The notes below the pieces were generated by a model, which was given only the letters and a program-made list of their open reading frames with translations, ran no database searches and had not been told where the DNA came from. From the NCBI RefSeq assembly GCF_009712225.1, contig NZ_WASP01000005.1:62001-126000 (forward strand): 64,000 nt of DNA, in the 5' to 3' direction. The translations under genes were made by a program, and so were the position numbers. Below are positions 33,950 to 43,949 of this stretch, one piece after another. The stretch comes from Desulfovibrio sp. (lineage in GTDB: Bacteria; Desulfobacterota; Desulfovibrionia; Desulfovibrionales; Desulfovibrionaceae). The first letter of the stretch is position 1. Every line of letters begins with the position of its first letter.

Positions 33950-34762
33950 CTACTTGCTGTTTTTGAGCGCCATATCAACAGCGCTCTTGAACAGGTCAAG
34001 CGGCAGAGCGCCTCGCACCACAAGGTTGTTTACAAGAAAATACGGGGTACCTTCGATGCCCAGTTTTTGCGCATCCTGCTGGTCTTCGGCTATGATGTCC
34101 GTAACCTTCTTGCTGTGCACATCCTTGGCAAGGCGCTTCATATCCACATTCAGGCCTTCGGCCGTCTTTTTCAAGAAGGCCTCGCCATCGGCAATAAGCT
34201 TGTCGCGATCAGCAAACAGGGCCTTGTAGAACTGCCAGGCCTTTTCTTCGCTCTGCTGCGATATGGCCACAAAATAAGCCGAGGCGATGTTGGCTGGGCC
34301 CTTTTCGTCCAGAGGCATGTTTTTAAAAACAAGGCTCACGTCCTTGCCGTATTCCTGCAAAAGAGCATCTACGGTTTTGGATGCCTGCTGGCAAAAATGG
34401 CAGGTAAAGTCAGAGAAAGCCACAATGCGCACCTTGGCCTTGGGCGACCCCATGACCGGACGGCCTTCGGTCTTGACCGTTTTGTTCACCTTCATGTCTG
34501 CTGCCCACTGGGCTTCAAGGCTGTGCAGACGACGCAGGTTTGAACCCTGCTGTGCTATATCAAGCACAGATTCGCTTTGCCTGCGCAAAACATCCATGAC
34601 CAGGTCAGGACGCTCGCGGAACAGTTTTTCAAGGAACTGGGGCAGATTTTCTTCGGTAATCTCTACCGCGTTAGCCACAGCGCACTGCATTCCCGGTACA
34701 GCCCCAGCCAGCATGCTGGAGGCCAGAAACATGGCCGCAGCAATTTTTTTCCCACTATTCAT
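33950..34762 (-). CDS. periplasmic DsbA-family thiol-disulfide oxidoreductase
   Basis: The start at MNSGKKIAAA has AAGGAAG upstream and gives 270 residues. A signal peptide (about 1-33) is followed by an N-terminal helical region (FLEKLFRERPDLVMDVLRRQ) like the dimerisation or linker part of some DsbA-like proteins. A thioredoxin fold follows with CHFC in FSDFTCHFCQQ near 121-124 and the cis-Pro loop GIEGTPYFLVN. It is expected to make or shuffle disulfides in the periplasm. A GNAT gene follows at three bases. Confidence 0.9.
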   Translation of the reverse strand: MNSGKKIAAAMFLASSMLAGAVPGMQCAVANAVEITEENLPQFLEKLFRERPDLVMDVLRRQSESVLDIAQQGSNLRRLHSLEAQWAADMKVNKTVKTEGRPVMGSPKAKVRIVAFSDFTCHFCQQASKTVDALLQEYGKDVSLVFKNMPLDEKGPANIASAYFVAISQQSEEKAWQFYKALFADRDKLIADGEAFLKKTAEGLNVDMKRLAKDVHSKKVTDIIAEDQQDAQKLGIEGTPYFLVNNLVVRGALPLDLFKSAVDMALKNSK

Positions 34763-34789
34763 CGTGTTCTTCCTTATAAGCAAAATTCG

Positions 34790-35179
34790 CTAGCCCTGCC
34801 CCGCCTCAAGGCGAACCTGGGTAACGGCGTCTTCAATTTTAAAAAGCAGCTCATCAATGTCAACAGGCTTCATCAGGTAGCCAAAAGCGCCTTCGGTCAT
34901 TGCCTGTACGGCAAGCTGCATGTCTGCATGACCAGATAACAGAATCACCTGAGTTTTAGGCCAACGTGAATGGATAATCTGCAGAGCAGACATGCCATCC
35001 ATTACCGGCATTTTTACATCCATTATAATTATTCCAAAGGCAAACTGGCCCATGGCGTCCACTGCTTCCTGCCCGTTGGCAGCCGTTTGGCAGTCGTATC
35101 CTCTCCGCCCAAGTCGTTTGGACAGGATACGTGTTACGTCTGATTCGTCGTCAACCAGCAGTATTTTTGTTTTTTCCAT
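34790..35179 (-). CDS. single-domain response regulator (receiver only)
   Basis: A 129-residue protein starting MEKTKILLVDD; GGAG lies six bases upstream. The receiver is complete: acidic pair D10/D11, phosphoacceptor D54 in IIIMDVKMPVMDG, Thr/Ser replaced by LLSGHAD and Lys in YLMKPVDID. There is no output domain, so it probably passes phosphate to, or binds, another protein. It lies 27 bp upstream of the DsbA-like gene on the same strand. No kinase is adjacent. Confidence 0.9.
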   Translation of the reverse strand: MEKTKILLVDDESDVTRILSKRLGRRGYDCQTAANGQEAVDAMGQFAFGIIIMDVKMPVMDGMSALQIIHSRWPKTQVILLSGHADMQLAVQAMTEGAFGYLMKPVDIDELLFKIEDAVTQVRLEAGQG

Positions 35180-35324
35180 ATGCGCTCCAGCCAAGGGATT
35201 GTGCCAGTTTTTCTACGCTTTTACTTGTTGTGGGCAAGTTTACGCGGCAATTTTTGGCTTTTAGCCTTGACGCTCCTTATCCACTCTTTTACAAACAACC
35301 CAGTACAGCTGCTCGTGTAGTTCA

Positions 35325-35340
35325 TGTTTCATGTGAAACA
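35325..35340. promoter_or_regulatory. parS centromere-like site
   Basis: TGTTTCATGTGAAACA matches the bacterial parS consensus TGTTTCACGTGAAACA at 15 of 16 positions (T for C at position 8). It lies 149 bp upstream of parA, as expected for chromosomal parAB. No second copy was noticed in the window. Confidence 0.9.
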
Positions 35341-35341
35341 C

Positions 35342-35357
35342 GAAGTTTAAAAACTTC
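35342..35357. promoter_or_regulatory. inverted repeat adjacent to parS
   Basis: GAAGTTT-AA-AAACTTC is a perfect 7-bp inverted repeat that begins two bases after parS. It could be a regulatory site for parA or part of an extended partition site. The remaining 35195-35488 spacer is otherwise non-coding and includes a near-match to a DnaA box (TTATCCACT, 35277-35285). Confidence 0.45.
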
Positions 35358-35443
35358 ATGTACAGCCTCACAAGCTGCCGATCAGCAAGAAATTTCATGC
35401 TCGTTGACGTACCTGCTCCCTAGCCAAAAAACACATAGGTTGA

Positions 35444-36277
<834 letters not shown>

Positions 36278-36290
36278 CAATGCACGCAAA

Positions 36291-36695
36291 CTAAGCCTTG
36301 GGCGTGGTGTGCTCCACTGCCATGTGCTTATGAAAATGCTTCTGGCGAATGGTTGTTCCGCACGCGCGGCAATAAAAAACCAGCAACCCGCCTATATTGG
36401 CATTGGTGAGCACGAAGGGCTGGCTGGGGTCATTGCGCCAGTCGGCAGTGGTGGCAGAACAGTGTGGGCAGGTGACAGAAGGACTGTAGGGATACTTAAA
36501 ATCCCAGAACTGCATCAGTTCGTCAAAGCTCGCAAGAGGGCCAGCCGCCTGGGTAATCTCTTGCGGTGTGGATTCAACCTCAAGCAACTTGCGGACTTTG
36601 GGTTCCATTTTTTCCCACAGGCTCCACGGAATAATGACGGAAGCAACATTGCCCTTGGCATCGGTAACATACTGAAGCAACGGATTATCGAGCAT
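36291..36695 (-). CDS. zinc-ribbon protein of unknown function lying between parA and parB
   Basis: A 134-residue product from MLDNPLLQYV; AAGGA lies six bases upstream of this ATG. The N-terminus (YVTDAKGNVASVIIPWSLWEKM) resembles the first strands of Phd/YefM-type antitoxins. The C-terminal half has two CxxC pairs, CPHC and CRAC, about 40 residues apart, which would form a zinc ribbon. No toxin-like gene is adjacent on its strand. It converges on parA with 13 bp between stops. Function is unknown; a link to chromosome partition is suggested only by position. Confidence 0.7.
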   Translation of the reverse strand: MLDNPLLQYVTDAKGNVASVIIPWSLWEKMEPKVRKLLEVESTPQEITQAAGPLASFDELMQFWDFKYPYSPSVTCPHCSATTADWRNDPSQPFVLTNANIGGLLVFYCRACGTTIRQKHFHKHMAVEHTTPKA

Positions 36696-37030
36696 ATACG
36701 ATCCTTGGAGTAAAACAGGCAAAACAAAGCCTGGCTTGGCGGCAGTAAAAAAGCATTGCTAACAAGGCCCGGCACAATGAGCCGTGCTCTGCTCTGCCAG
36801 TAATAGCGCATAGCCTGCCGCGCCCCAAGGGTAAATGTCAAGAACGCAAAATAAGTAAAGCCACCGCCTTAGGGCACTGACCAACAAAAGCAGAAACGGC
36901 AATGTGTATTGCCGGGCATATAGATTCAAAAATCGCACCACGGCATCGCGCCAGCAGCAAGCTTGGCAGCACAATGTCATTGCAACAAAACGCATGGCAT
37001 GCCATGCGCAGCATAGCGGAAGGAGAAACC
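36696..37030. other. spacer between the zinc-ribbon gene and parB
   Basis: About 335 bp that must hold the divergent promoters of the zinc-ribbon gene and parB. A perfect CGGCAAT-GTGT-ATTGCCG inverted repeat lies at 36897-36914. An in-frame upstream ATG for parB at 36902 exists, but the added 43 residues are not conserved in the family. No parS copy is present here. Confidence 0.4.
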
Positions 37031-38023
37031 ATGAGCAGCAACAAGGGATTAGGCAGAGGGCTTGACGCTCTGTTTGGCGGGTCTGCGCCAAAACAGGAAC
37101 CGCAAGGACAGGAAAGCGCCGTTAACCTTGTGCCGGTTTCGTCCCTGAGGCCCAACCCCAACCAGCCTCGCAGGCATTTTGATGAAGCCGCATTGCGGGA
37201 GCTGGCAGATTCCATCAAATCGCAGGGCATTATTCAGCCTTTGCTGGTACGCCCGCATGGCGGCGAAAACACCTATCAGATTGTTGCTGGCGAACGCCGC
37301 TGGCGCGCTGCACAACTGGCCGGACTCAAAGAAGTGCCTGTCTTCGTGCGCGAGCTCAGCGACAAAGAGGTTATGGCTGCCGCACTTATTGAAAACCTGC
37401 AGCGCGAAGACCTCAACCCCATTGAAGAAGCAGAAGCCCTGCAGGCGCTGCGCGACGCTCTTGAGCTCACACAGGAGGAACTTGCCTCACGCCTTGGCAA
37501 AAGCCGCCCCGCCATCGCCAACGCATTGCGTTTGCTGCAGCTGAGCGCGGGCGCACGGGCCGACATACAGGCCGGGCTGCTCAGCGCCGGTCACGCTCGC
37601 TGCCTGTTGGGCATTGATAATGCCATGGCTTCGGATGCCTTGCGCCAGCGCATTATCAGTCACAAGCTCACAGTACGCGAAGCAGAAGACGCTGCCGCCT
37701 ATTGGCGCGGGCACAACGCTCTGCCCTGGGAAGCTCAGGATGGTGAACCGCAACCCCGCACCAAAACACCCCGCAAAAAAAGCGCCCAGCTTAAAACATT
37801 ACAGGTCAATCTGAGCCAGAGCCTTGGCTGCAAAACCCAGGTAAGCGGTGACGAAAACAGCGGGCGTATTGCGCTTGCCTACGCCAGCCGCGAAGAACTG
37901 GACATGCTGCTTGCCAAGCTTGGTGTCGCCCTGCCAGAAGCCCAAAACGATGCCAATAACGAAACCGAAACGCATGTGCAACCTGCTGCTGAAACTCAAG
38001 ATACTTCGGACATAAGCGATTAA
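37031..38023 (+). CDS. parB: chromosome-partitioning CTPase/DNA-binding protein ParB
   Basis: A 330-residue protein from MSSNKGLGRGLDALFG; this N-terminus is typical and interacts with ParA. AAGGAGAAACC precedes the ATG. The CTP-binding motif GERRWRAA is at 87-94 and ENLQREDLNPIEEA follows. The helix-turn-helix is LTQEELASRLGKSRPAIANA. The C-terminal dimerisation part is preceded by a Lys/Pro-rich linker. It loads at parS and slides along DNA as a clamp. It is convergent with the RsmB-like gene. Confidence 0.97.
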   Translation: MSSNKGLGRGLDALFGGSAPKQEPQGQESAVNLVPVSSLRPNPNQPRRHFDEAALRELADSIKSQGIIQPLLVRPHGGENTYQIVAGERRWRAAQLAGLKEVPVFVRELSDKEVMAAALIENLQREDLNPIEEAEALQALRDALELTQEELASRLGKSRPAIANALRLLQLSAGARADIQAGLLSAGHARCLLGIDNAMASDALRQRIISHKLTVREAEDAAAYWRGHNALPWEAQDGEPQPRTKTPRKKSAQLKTLQVNLSQSLGCKTQVSGDENSGRIALAYASREELDMLLAKLGVALPEAQNDANNETETHVQPAAETQDTSDISD

Positions 38024-38050
38024 AACAAAACCCGCTGTACAACCAGCGGG
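38022..38050 (-). terminator. second terminator hairpin in the parB / RsmB-like convergent spacer
   Basis: CCCGCTG and CAGCGGG form a perfect stem (38031-38050). On the minus strand TTTTGTTTTA follows. It lies just past the parB stop codon and downstream of the stronger leftward terminator. Confidence 0.55.
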
Positions 38051-38090
38051 CAATATATGCTGCCAGCCACACAACATGGTGTGGACAGGC

Positions 38091-38131
38091 AAAAAAAAGA
38101 GCGCAGGTGGAACTTCCGCATTGCGCTCTTT
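38091..38131 (-). terminator. rho-independent terminator of the leftward DUF116 / RsmB-like unit
   Basis: AAAGAGCGCA (38096-38105) pairs with TGCGCTCTTT (38122-38131). On the minus strand a run of eight T residues ends the structure. It starts six bases past the stop codon of the methyltransferase gene. Confidence 0.82.
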
Positions 38132-38137
38132 AAGTAT

Positions 38138-39568
38138 CTATTCTTTACGAACCACAGCTCCAAACATACCTTCCAGCCACGGGTGGTTGTTGGGTGTCTG
38201 CCACTGGCAGCGTAAACGCAGACCAGGGTGATCTTTCATAACTCTGTCAATCTGCTTTTCATTTTCCTGCACCCTGAGGGTACAGGTTATGTAGGCCAGC
38301 TCGCACCCAGGGTGCAGCAAGGCAACCAGACGATCCAGAATACGGCGTTGCAACAGCTCATGCTCTACCGCCTGCTGTTGCGGTCTGCGACGAATATCTG
38401 GCCTGCGGGCAAGAACACCAAGGCCGGAGCAAGGGGCATCAACAAGTATATGACCGCCCCACTCTGCTATTGGTGGATTTGCGGCATCAACCAAAACAGT
38501 GGAAGGACAGGTCAAAGCCAGTCGACTGCATTGGCCGGGCAAACCAGCCAGCCGCTGAAAGTTGCGGTCAGTTGCCAGGGGAACCGAAATGCCCCGCTCC
38601 AGCAGGGCGACAGTTTTGCCACCAAATCCCGCGCAGGCATCCCACACCGGCTGACCCCAGTCATAAAGGCCAAGCTGCTCCAGGACAAGCTGTGAACCGG
38701 CGGACTGATACGAAACCGCCCCGCAAAGCTGCAAGTCGACTAGTGACTTGCCCTCAACAACGTTCGGCACAGTGCCAGGCGCAAAAGCGCAACCCCATTG
38801 GCCCACCGCTGCCCCACCGCAGGCAAGCAGATCCGCTAGCAACTGCTGCGCATCAGTATAAGCGGCATTAACGCGAAGGGCGCTCCAAGGTCGATCAAAG
38901 GAACGTTGCGCGAGATGTGCGGCGGCTTCTGACCCATAGTGTTTGCTCCAGTGCCCAATCATCCACACAGGCAAGGAATAAAAAAGAGCAAGCCGCTGCA
39001 GGCTGTCAGCACTTGCGCCTTCAACAGTATAAAATTCCTGATGCCGGGGGGCGTCACCGAGGCGCTGCACAGAGCGCAGCGCACCGTTGGCAACTTTTGC
39101 GAACCCTTGACCATACAGCACGCGGACAGTTTCCACAGCGCTGTGAACAGCGGCGTGGTCAGGCACGCGATCCTGAAACAGTAGCCCATATACAGCAAGG
39201 CCCAAAACATGCTGCAAGGGTGTGGGCAACGACTGAGGACGCGGCAGCACCCTGGACAAAACAAATGCAATGCGGATTTCTGCGCGCAGATAGCCGTACA
39301 CCAGCTCTGAACAAAGGTTGCGTTCCACAGCGGGCAATGCACCAGCAAGAGGCACAGCCTTATCCTTGCTCCCCTGCCCACATCTGGCGTCTGCTGCACA
39401 TGCGGCGGCAGCTGAAAAAACGGCTGCAAGGGCCTGCTGAGCGTTCAAACCAGCGTCGACCAGTAAAAGTGCGCACAAGGCCATATTGCGTGCGCTATGA
39501 GGCAACCTGCGAATTTTGGCAGGTAAGGCTATAAAACTGCTGTCTGTGCGAAAAGCTGTGTTGCTCAT
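38138..39568 (-). CDS. RsmB-like rRNA (cytosine-C5) methyltransferase
   Basis: The start is placed at MSNTAFRTDS, two bases beyond the DUF116 stop. The 476-residue protein has an N-terminal NusB-like helical domain (about 20-170) and a C-terminal NOL1/NOP2/Sun methyltransferase domain. VWDACAGFGGKTVALLE is the SAM motif, and the two active cysteines are in VDAPCSGLG and AYITCTL. This order corresponds to RsmB, which methylates 16S rRNA C967. The longer open frame to 39592 would overlap the upstream gene. Confidence 0.88.
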   Translation of the reverse strand: MSNTAFRTDSSFIALPAKIRRLPHSARNMALCALLLVDAGLNAQQALAAVFSAAAACAADARCGQGSKDKAVPLAGALPAVERNLCSELVYGYLRAEIRIAFVLSRVLPRPQSLPTPLQHVLGLAVYGLLFQDRVPDHAAVHSAVETVRVLYGQGFAKVANGALRSVQRLGDAPRHQEFYTVEGASADSLQRLALFYSLPVWMIGHWSKHYGSEAAAHLAQRSFDRPWSALRVNAAYTDAQQLLADLLACGGAAVGQWGCAFAPGTVPNVVEGKSLVDLQLCGAVSYQSAGSQLVLEQLGLYDWGQPVWDACAGFGGKTVALLERGISVPLATDRNFQRLAGLPGQCSRLALTCPSTVLVDAANPPIAEWGGHILVDAPCSGLGVLARRPDIRRRPQQQAVEHELLQRRILDRLVALLHPGCELAYITCTLRVQENEKQIDRVMKDHPGLRLRCQWQTPNNHPWLEGMFGAVVRKE

Positions 39569-39569
39569 G

Positions 39570-40388
39570 CTATGCCCTGCCATATGGAACACGGGGCTTC
39601 AAACCCAGAAAGATGCGTACTGCGTCTTCCAGAGCGTTCATGGGAACCAGGGTATCCACACAGGGGCCATGCGGACGCTGGTTTAGCACGCCAAAAACCG
39701 GTAAGGGATAACTGTCCTGTATGCCAGAGGTAAGATCACGCTCACAGGCTACGGCTATAATGCACCGAGGTCTGGTCTGCACAACAATGCGACGCGCGAT
39801 GGTCCCACCCGTGGCAATGGCAAGACGTACGCTGTATTTGTCGCGCAGATCAAGCAGATCTCCCACAGGACATTTACCGCAACGCTGGCAGTTGTCCGGG
39901 TCGTGTACAAGGCGGTGCGAGCACAGTGCCTGCTGCACGCAATGCGGCAAAAGCAGCAACAGCTTGCCGGGCTCGACTGTGCAGCCACTCGCAAGCACAA
40001 GCTCGTTATTTACCTTTATGAAGCTGCGACGCACTCTACCCCTGTCTATGCCTACAAGTTTTGCAAGCAACTCCATCAAAGGGAAAAAAAGACGAACTGT
40101 GACATGCCGCACACTGTCTACACCTGGAATTGATTTACCGGTATAAATGTGAAAAATCAGCAGAACACACAGCCACAACGATGCAATGATTATTGCCATC
40201 CCTACGGCTATGCTGAGCGACGGCAGCCACGCCTGCGTCGAAAAAAAACCTACCCAAGGGAATACAAGGAAAAAGGCGACAACAACGCATAGCAACAGAC
40301 ACGATGCAAGCATCAGCCCTATAAAAACACGCTTGCGCGCTCCGCCATACTGCTCGGGAGGCAGAGAAAATGGTGATTTGCGAATCAT
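39570..40388 (-). CDS. DUF116 family membrane protein
   Basis: A 272-residue protein with two N-terminal membrane helices (about 20-45 and 55-85). A conserved cytoplasmic domain follows, with LLLLPHCVQQALC, then CQRCGKCPVGDL, ATGGTIARRIV and AVACERDLTSGIQD. The cysteine cluster suggests a metal or Fe-S site. DUF116 genes often sit beside fmt and def, as here, but the function is not established. It is separated from fmt by a terminator and runs straight into the RsmB-like gene. Confidence 0.85.
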   Translation of the reverse strand: MIRKSPFSLPPEQYGGARKRVFIGLMLASCLLLCVVVAFFLVFPWVGFFSTQAWLPSLSIAVGMAIIIASLWLCVLLIFHIYTGKSIPGVDSVRHVTVRLFFPLMELLAKLVGIDRGRVRRSFIKVNNELVLASGCTVEPGKLLLLLPHCVQQALCSHRLVHDPDNCQRCGKCPVGDLLDLRDKYSVRLAIATGGTIARRIVVQTRPRCIIAVACERDLTSGIQDSYPLPVFGVLNQRPHGPCVDTLVPMNALEDAVRIFLGLKPRVPYGRA

Positions 40389-40501
40389 GAGGCCTCCGCT
40401 GCATCAGCCGACAAGGAAATTTTGAGAACATGCCCGAAATGGCATAAAAACGGCCTTCAGAGAAGCGCAAGTCCGCAACGCGAGGAACTAATCATAAAAA
40501 G

Positions 40502-40526
40502 AAAAAACGAGGCTCAAAAGAGCCTC
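40502..40526 (-). terminator. rho-independent terminator after fmt
   Basis: GAGGCTC (40509-40515) and GAGCCTC (40520-40526) pair around four bases, followed on the minus strand by GTTTTTTC. It lies 30 bp past the fmt stop codon and separates fmt from the DUF116 gene. Confidence 0.82.
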
Positions 40527-40555
40527 TGTTTAAACGTGCCCGAACCGCAAAAAAC

Positions 40556-41569
40556 TCACTCACCTGCTGCGGGTATCCGGGCAAGACCGCAAACCCCATT
40601 GGGCAGGCCGCGTAGAATTCCGTTGAGCAGATCGCGGGCCGACATGTCCTTTTTTCCCTGGGGGCGAACCGTAGAAAGAACGTACCAGCGATCGGCGCAG
40701 GCAATGCTGAGCCCGTCTGGCCCGACATGCACAGAACCTGGAGTTTCACCAGCTGTGCGCTCGCCGACCCTGCCGGGAGCAAGAATAAGCGAAAGGTGCG
40801 GCCTCTGGGCAGCGTCAGCGCCAGTTGTTTCAAAAACTGTTCGCGCTCCCGGCCATGGGGTAACGCCCCGGACACGGGCATGTACCTGCGCGGCAGGCAG
40901 GGCCCAGTCTATGAAGCCGTCTTCCTTTGAAATTTTAGGGGCATAGGTAGCGAGGGCGTCGTCCTGCTCAACAGCCATGCCCTTACCGTCCAGTATATCG
41001 TCGAAAACACGCACAAGCAGCTCTGCGCCAATACCCGCAAGGGCGTCGTGCAGGGAGCCTGCCGTGTGTTCGCCGATGGCGAGACCGTCTGTCGCAAATA
41101 CAGGGCCAGCATCAAGCTTGCTGACTATGCGCATGATGGAAATACCCGCGCGAGCGTCAGGCTGCCAGCCATCTATCACTGCCCGCTGTATGGGCGCAGC
41201 ACCACGCAGGCCAGGCAGCAACGAGGCATGCACATTGATGGAATCAAGACGGGGCATGGCAAGAACGGCGTCGGGCAAGATAAGTCCATAAGCCGCAACA
41301 GCCAGAAAATCTGGCTTCAGCGCGGCCAGCTTGGCCTGGGCTTCTGCACCCTTGAGGCTGGCAGGCTGCAAAACAGGAAGGCCTAGCTCAAGAGCCAGTT
41401 TTTTAACCGGTGATTCTGCGAGCTTGTGACCACGACCAGCCGGTCGGTCGGGCTGGGTGTACACGGCAACAATTTCGCCACGAGGCCAAGCCGCCAGCCT
41501 TTTCAGGCTGGCGGCGGCAAACTCGGGCGTTCCCATGAATACTATACGGCACTTTTGCGTTTGAGCCAT
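40556..41569 (-). CDS. fmt: methionyl-tRNA formyltransferase
   Basis: The enzyme formylates initiator Met-tRNA with 10-formyltetrahydrofolate. The 337-residue protein begins MAQTQKCRIVFMGTPEFAAA. The substrate loop YTQPDRPAGRGHKLAESPVK and the folate-site block INVHASLLPGLRGAAPIQRA are conserved. The C-terminal tRNA-binding domain contains VRGVTPWPGA. It overlaps the def end by 28 bases, with an AAGGTG site inside def, so translation is coupled to that of the deformylase that removes the same formyl group. Confidence 0.97.
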   Translation of the reverse strand: MAQTQKCRIVFMGTPEFAAASLKRLAAWPRGEIVAVYTQPDRPAGRGHKLAESPVKKLALELGLPVLQPASLKGAEAQAKLAALKPDFLAVAAYGLILPDAVLAMPRLDSINVHASLLPGLRGAAPIQRAVIDGWQPDARAGISIMRIVSKLDAGPVFATDGLAIGEHTAGSLHDALAGIGAELLVRVFDDILDGKGMAVEQDDALATYAPKISKEDGFIDWALPAAQVHARVRGVTPWPGARTVFETTGADAAQRPHLSLILAPGRVGERTAGETPGSVHVGPDGLSIACADRWYVLSTVRPQGKKDMSARDLLNGILRGLPNGVCGLARIPAAGE

Positions 41570-42060
41570 TTTTTCACCTTGCTGTCGTACAGGGTGCGGC
41601 GCAGCCTGCTTATCTTGTCGATAAACAGTATGCCATCGAGATGATCGTATTCATGCTGAATGATGATGGCGGGAAAATCTTCAAGATCTTCTTCTATGAT
41701 ATTACCGTCCAGATCCATGGCGCGCAGGTGAACATTGCTCATGCGGTGTACGTCCGCACGGTAGTTCATGGGTACGGAAAGGCAGCCCTCCTGCTCGCTG
41801 ATCACTTCCTCACCGGAAAGTGTCAGCTCGGGATTGATGAGCACCCGGGGTTGTTTTTCCTCATCCTTCATGGCTGGATCCATCACCAGCATCCGGATGT
41901 TGCGGCCAACCTGTGGCGCAGCAAGCCCCACACCGGGGGCGGCATACATGGTTTCAATCATGTCAGCCGCGAGCTGGCGGATTTCATCCGTCACCTCGGT
42001 TATGGGCTTGCACACTTCCTTAAGTCTGGGATCAGGATAGGCGACAATATCAAGAATCAT
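41542..42060 (-). CDS. def: peptide deformylase
   Basis: A 172-residue iron-dependent enzyme that removes the N-terminal formyl group from new proteins. The three family motifs are intact: GVGLAAPQVG, EGCLSVP with the metal Cys, and QHEYDHLDG with two metal His and the catalytic Glu. The basic C-terminus KVKKWLKRKSAV could contact the ribosome. It follows aspS by 14 bp and overlaps fmt by 28. Confidence 0.97.
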   Translation of the reverse strand: MILDIVAYPDPRLKEVCKPITEVTDEIRQLAADMIETMYAAPGVGLAAPQVGRNIRMLVMDPAMKDEEKQPRVLINPELTLSGEEVISEQEGCLSVPMNYRADVHRMSNVHLRAMDLDGNIIEEDLEDFPAIIIQHEYDHLDGILFIDKISRLRRTLYDSKVKKWLKRKSAV

Positions 42061-42074
42061 GCAGATTTCGCCCC

Positions 42075-43949
42075 CTATGCTTTGTCGGCTGCTGCGCCGT
42101 CCTTTTTCTGCTCGGTGCCCGGCACTTCACGCAGGCGCAGGCCCAGTTCTCTCAGCTGACGCGAGGAAACAGCGGAAGGCGCGTCTGTCATGAGGCAGGT
42201 GGCCTTTTGCGTTTTGGGGAAGGCAATGACGTCTCGGATGCTGGGCGAAGAAGAAAGCAGCATCACCAGACGGTCGAGACCAAAGGCCAAACCGCCGTGC
42301 GGCGGAGCGCCAAGGTCAAGCGCCTGAATCAGGAAGCCAAACTGCTCTTCGGCCTGCTCGGGCGTAAAGCCAAGGGCCTCGAACATGCGACGCTGCACTT
42401 CGCCGGAATGGATACGGATGGAACCACCGCCAACTTCGCAGCCGTTGAGCACCATGTCGTACGCACGGGCGCGAGCCTTGGCAGGGTCGGTAACCATCAG
42501 TTCCATATGGCCGGGCGCGGGCGAGGTAAAGGGATGGTGGCAAGCCACATAGCGCTTGTCTTCCTCGTCGTACTCGTACAGCGGAAAGTCCGTAACCCAA
42601 AGGAAATTGAAGCTGTTTTCAGGAATCAGCTTGAGGTGGTTGGCAAGGTGCACACGCAGGTTGCCAAGAGCCGCATTGACCATGGAAGGATCGCCAGCCT
42701 GGAAGAACACGATGTCGCCGATCTGAAGATCCAGCGCTTCGGCAATGCCCTTGCGTTCTTCGTCCGAAAGGAACTTGGCAATGGGCGACTGCCATTCATC
42801 GGCCTTTATCTTGATCCAGGCCAGACCCTGAGCGCCGTAGATCTTCACAAATTCGGTGAAGGCATCGATTTCCTTGCGGGTCATGGATTCGCCGCCAGGA
42901 ACCTTCATACCCTTGACCAGCTGGGCCGTGGCAAACAGCTTGAAGCCAGAACCACGCACAATGTCGGTAAGGTCGACAAGTTCAAGACCAAAACGGGTAT
43001 CGGGCTTGTCCACGCCGTAGCGGCCCATGGCTTCGTCCCAGGGCATGCGGGGGAACGGCAGGGCAAGTTCCTTGCCCATGACATCTTTGAACACGCGGGC
43101 CATGAGGCCTTCGGCAATGCCCATGACCTGTTCTTCGTCGGCAAAGCTCATCTCAAGGTCAACCTGAGTAAACTCGGGCTGACGGTCAGCGCGCAGGTCT
43201 TCGTCACGGAAGCAGCGCACAATCTGGAAATAGCGCTCCATGCCGGCAACCATCAGCAGCTGCTTGAACAGCTGGGGCGACTGAGGCAGGGCGTAGAATT
43301 CGCCGTTGTTCAGGCGACTGGGCACGAGAAAGTCGCGGGCACCTTCTGGCGTGGACTTGGTAAGCACCGGAGTTTCCACTTCGGTAAAGCCGTTGTCGTC
43401 GAGAAAACAGCGGGCAGCCTGGGAAACCTTGTGGCGCAGACGCAGATTGGCCTGCATACGCGGACGACGCAGGTCAAGGTAACGCCAGGTGAGGCGCAGG
43501 TTTTCACCGGCGTCACTGCGGTCTTCAATGGGGAAGGGCGGCGTTTTGGAAGTGTTGAGCAGCTTCCACTCATAAGCCACAATTTCAATCTGACCGGTCA
43601 CCATGTTGGAATTGACCATGCCATCAGGCCGCGGACGCACCTTGCCCTTGACCGCAAGCACATATTCCGAGCGCAGAATGTGAGCATTTTCGTGGGCAGA
43701 AGGAGCGATATCGGGGCTGAACACAATCTGGGTCAGCCCGTCACGGTCGCGCAGGTCGACAAAAATCAGGCCGCCGTGGTCGCGGCGGTACTGCACCCAA
43801 CCCATCAGGCAAACATCTTCACCATCATTATTGATGGTCAGCTGGCCGCAGGAATGGCTGCGATGCCAGTCTCCAAGCTCAGTGACGAATTTCTGGTGCT
43901 CGCGCTGCACGTCCTGCTGCGCGTCCTGTGTCTGCATCTGTTCAGTCAT
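42075..43949 (-). CDS. aspS: aspartyl-tRNA synthetase
   Basis: The start at [10 protein letters not shown] gives 624 residues, within the usual 590-610 plus a short polar leader. It overlaps the hisS stop by eight bases (ATGACTGA); a longer frame to 44054 would lie deep inside hisS. The OB-fold anticodon domain has [15 protein letters not shown]. Class II motif 2 is [18 protein letters not shown] and motif 3 is [12 protein letters not shown]. The GAD insertion of the bacterial type is present. Desulfovibrio also lacking AsnRS would need a non-discriminating enzyme; this cannot be judged here. Confidence 0.96.
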   Translation of the reverse strand: MTEQMQTQDAQQDVQREHQKFVTELGDWHRSHSCGQLTINNDGEDVCLMGWVQYRRDHGGLIFVDLRDRDGLTQIVFSPDIAPSAHENAHILRSEYVLAVKGKVRPRPDGMVNSNMVTGQIEIVAYEWKLLNTSKTPPFPIEDRSDAGENLRLTWRYLDLRRPRMQANLRLRHKVSQAARCFLDDNGFTEVETPVLTKSTPEGARDFLVPSRLNNGEFYALPQSPQLFKQLLMVAGMERYFQIVRCFRDEDLRADRQPEFTQVDLEMSFADEEQVMGIAEGLMARVFKDVMGKELALPFPRMPWDEAMGRYGVDKPDTRFGLELVDLTDIVRGSGFKLFATAQLVKGMKVPGGESMTRKEIDAFTEFVKIYGAQGLAWIKIKADEWQSPIAKFLSDEERKGIAEALDLQIGDIVFFQAGDPSMVNAALGNLRVHLANHLKLIPENSFNFLWVTDFPLYEYDEEDKRYVACHHPFTSPAPGHMELMVTDPAKARARAYDMVLNGCEVGGGSIRIHSGEVQRRMFEALGFTPEQAEEQFGFLIQALDLGAPPHGGLAFGLDRLVMLLSSSPSIRDVIAFPKTQKATCLMTDAPSAVSSRQLRELGLRLREVPGTEQKKDGAAADKA

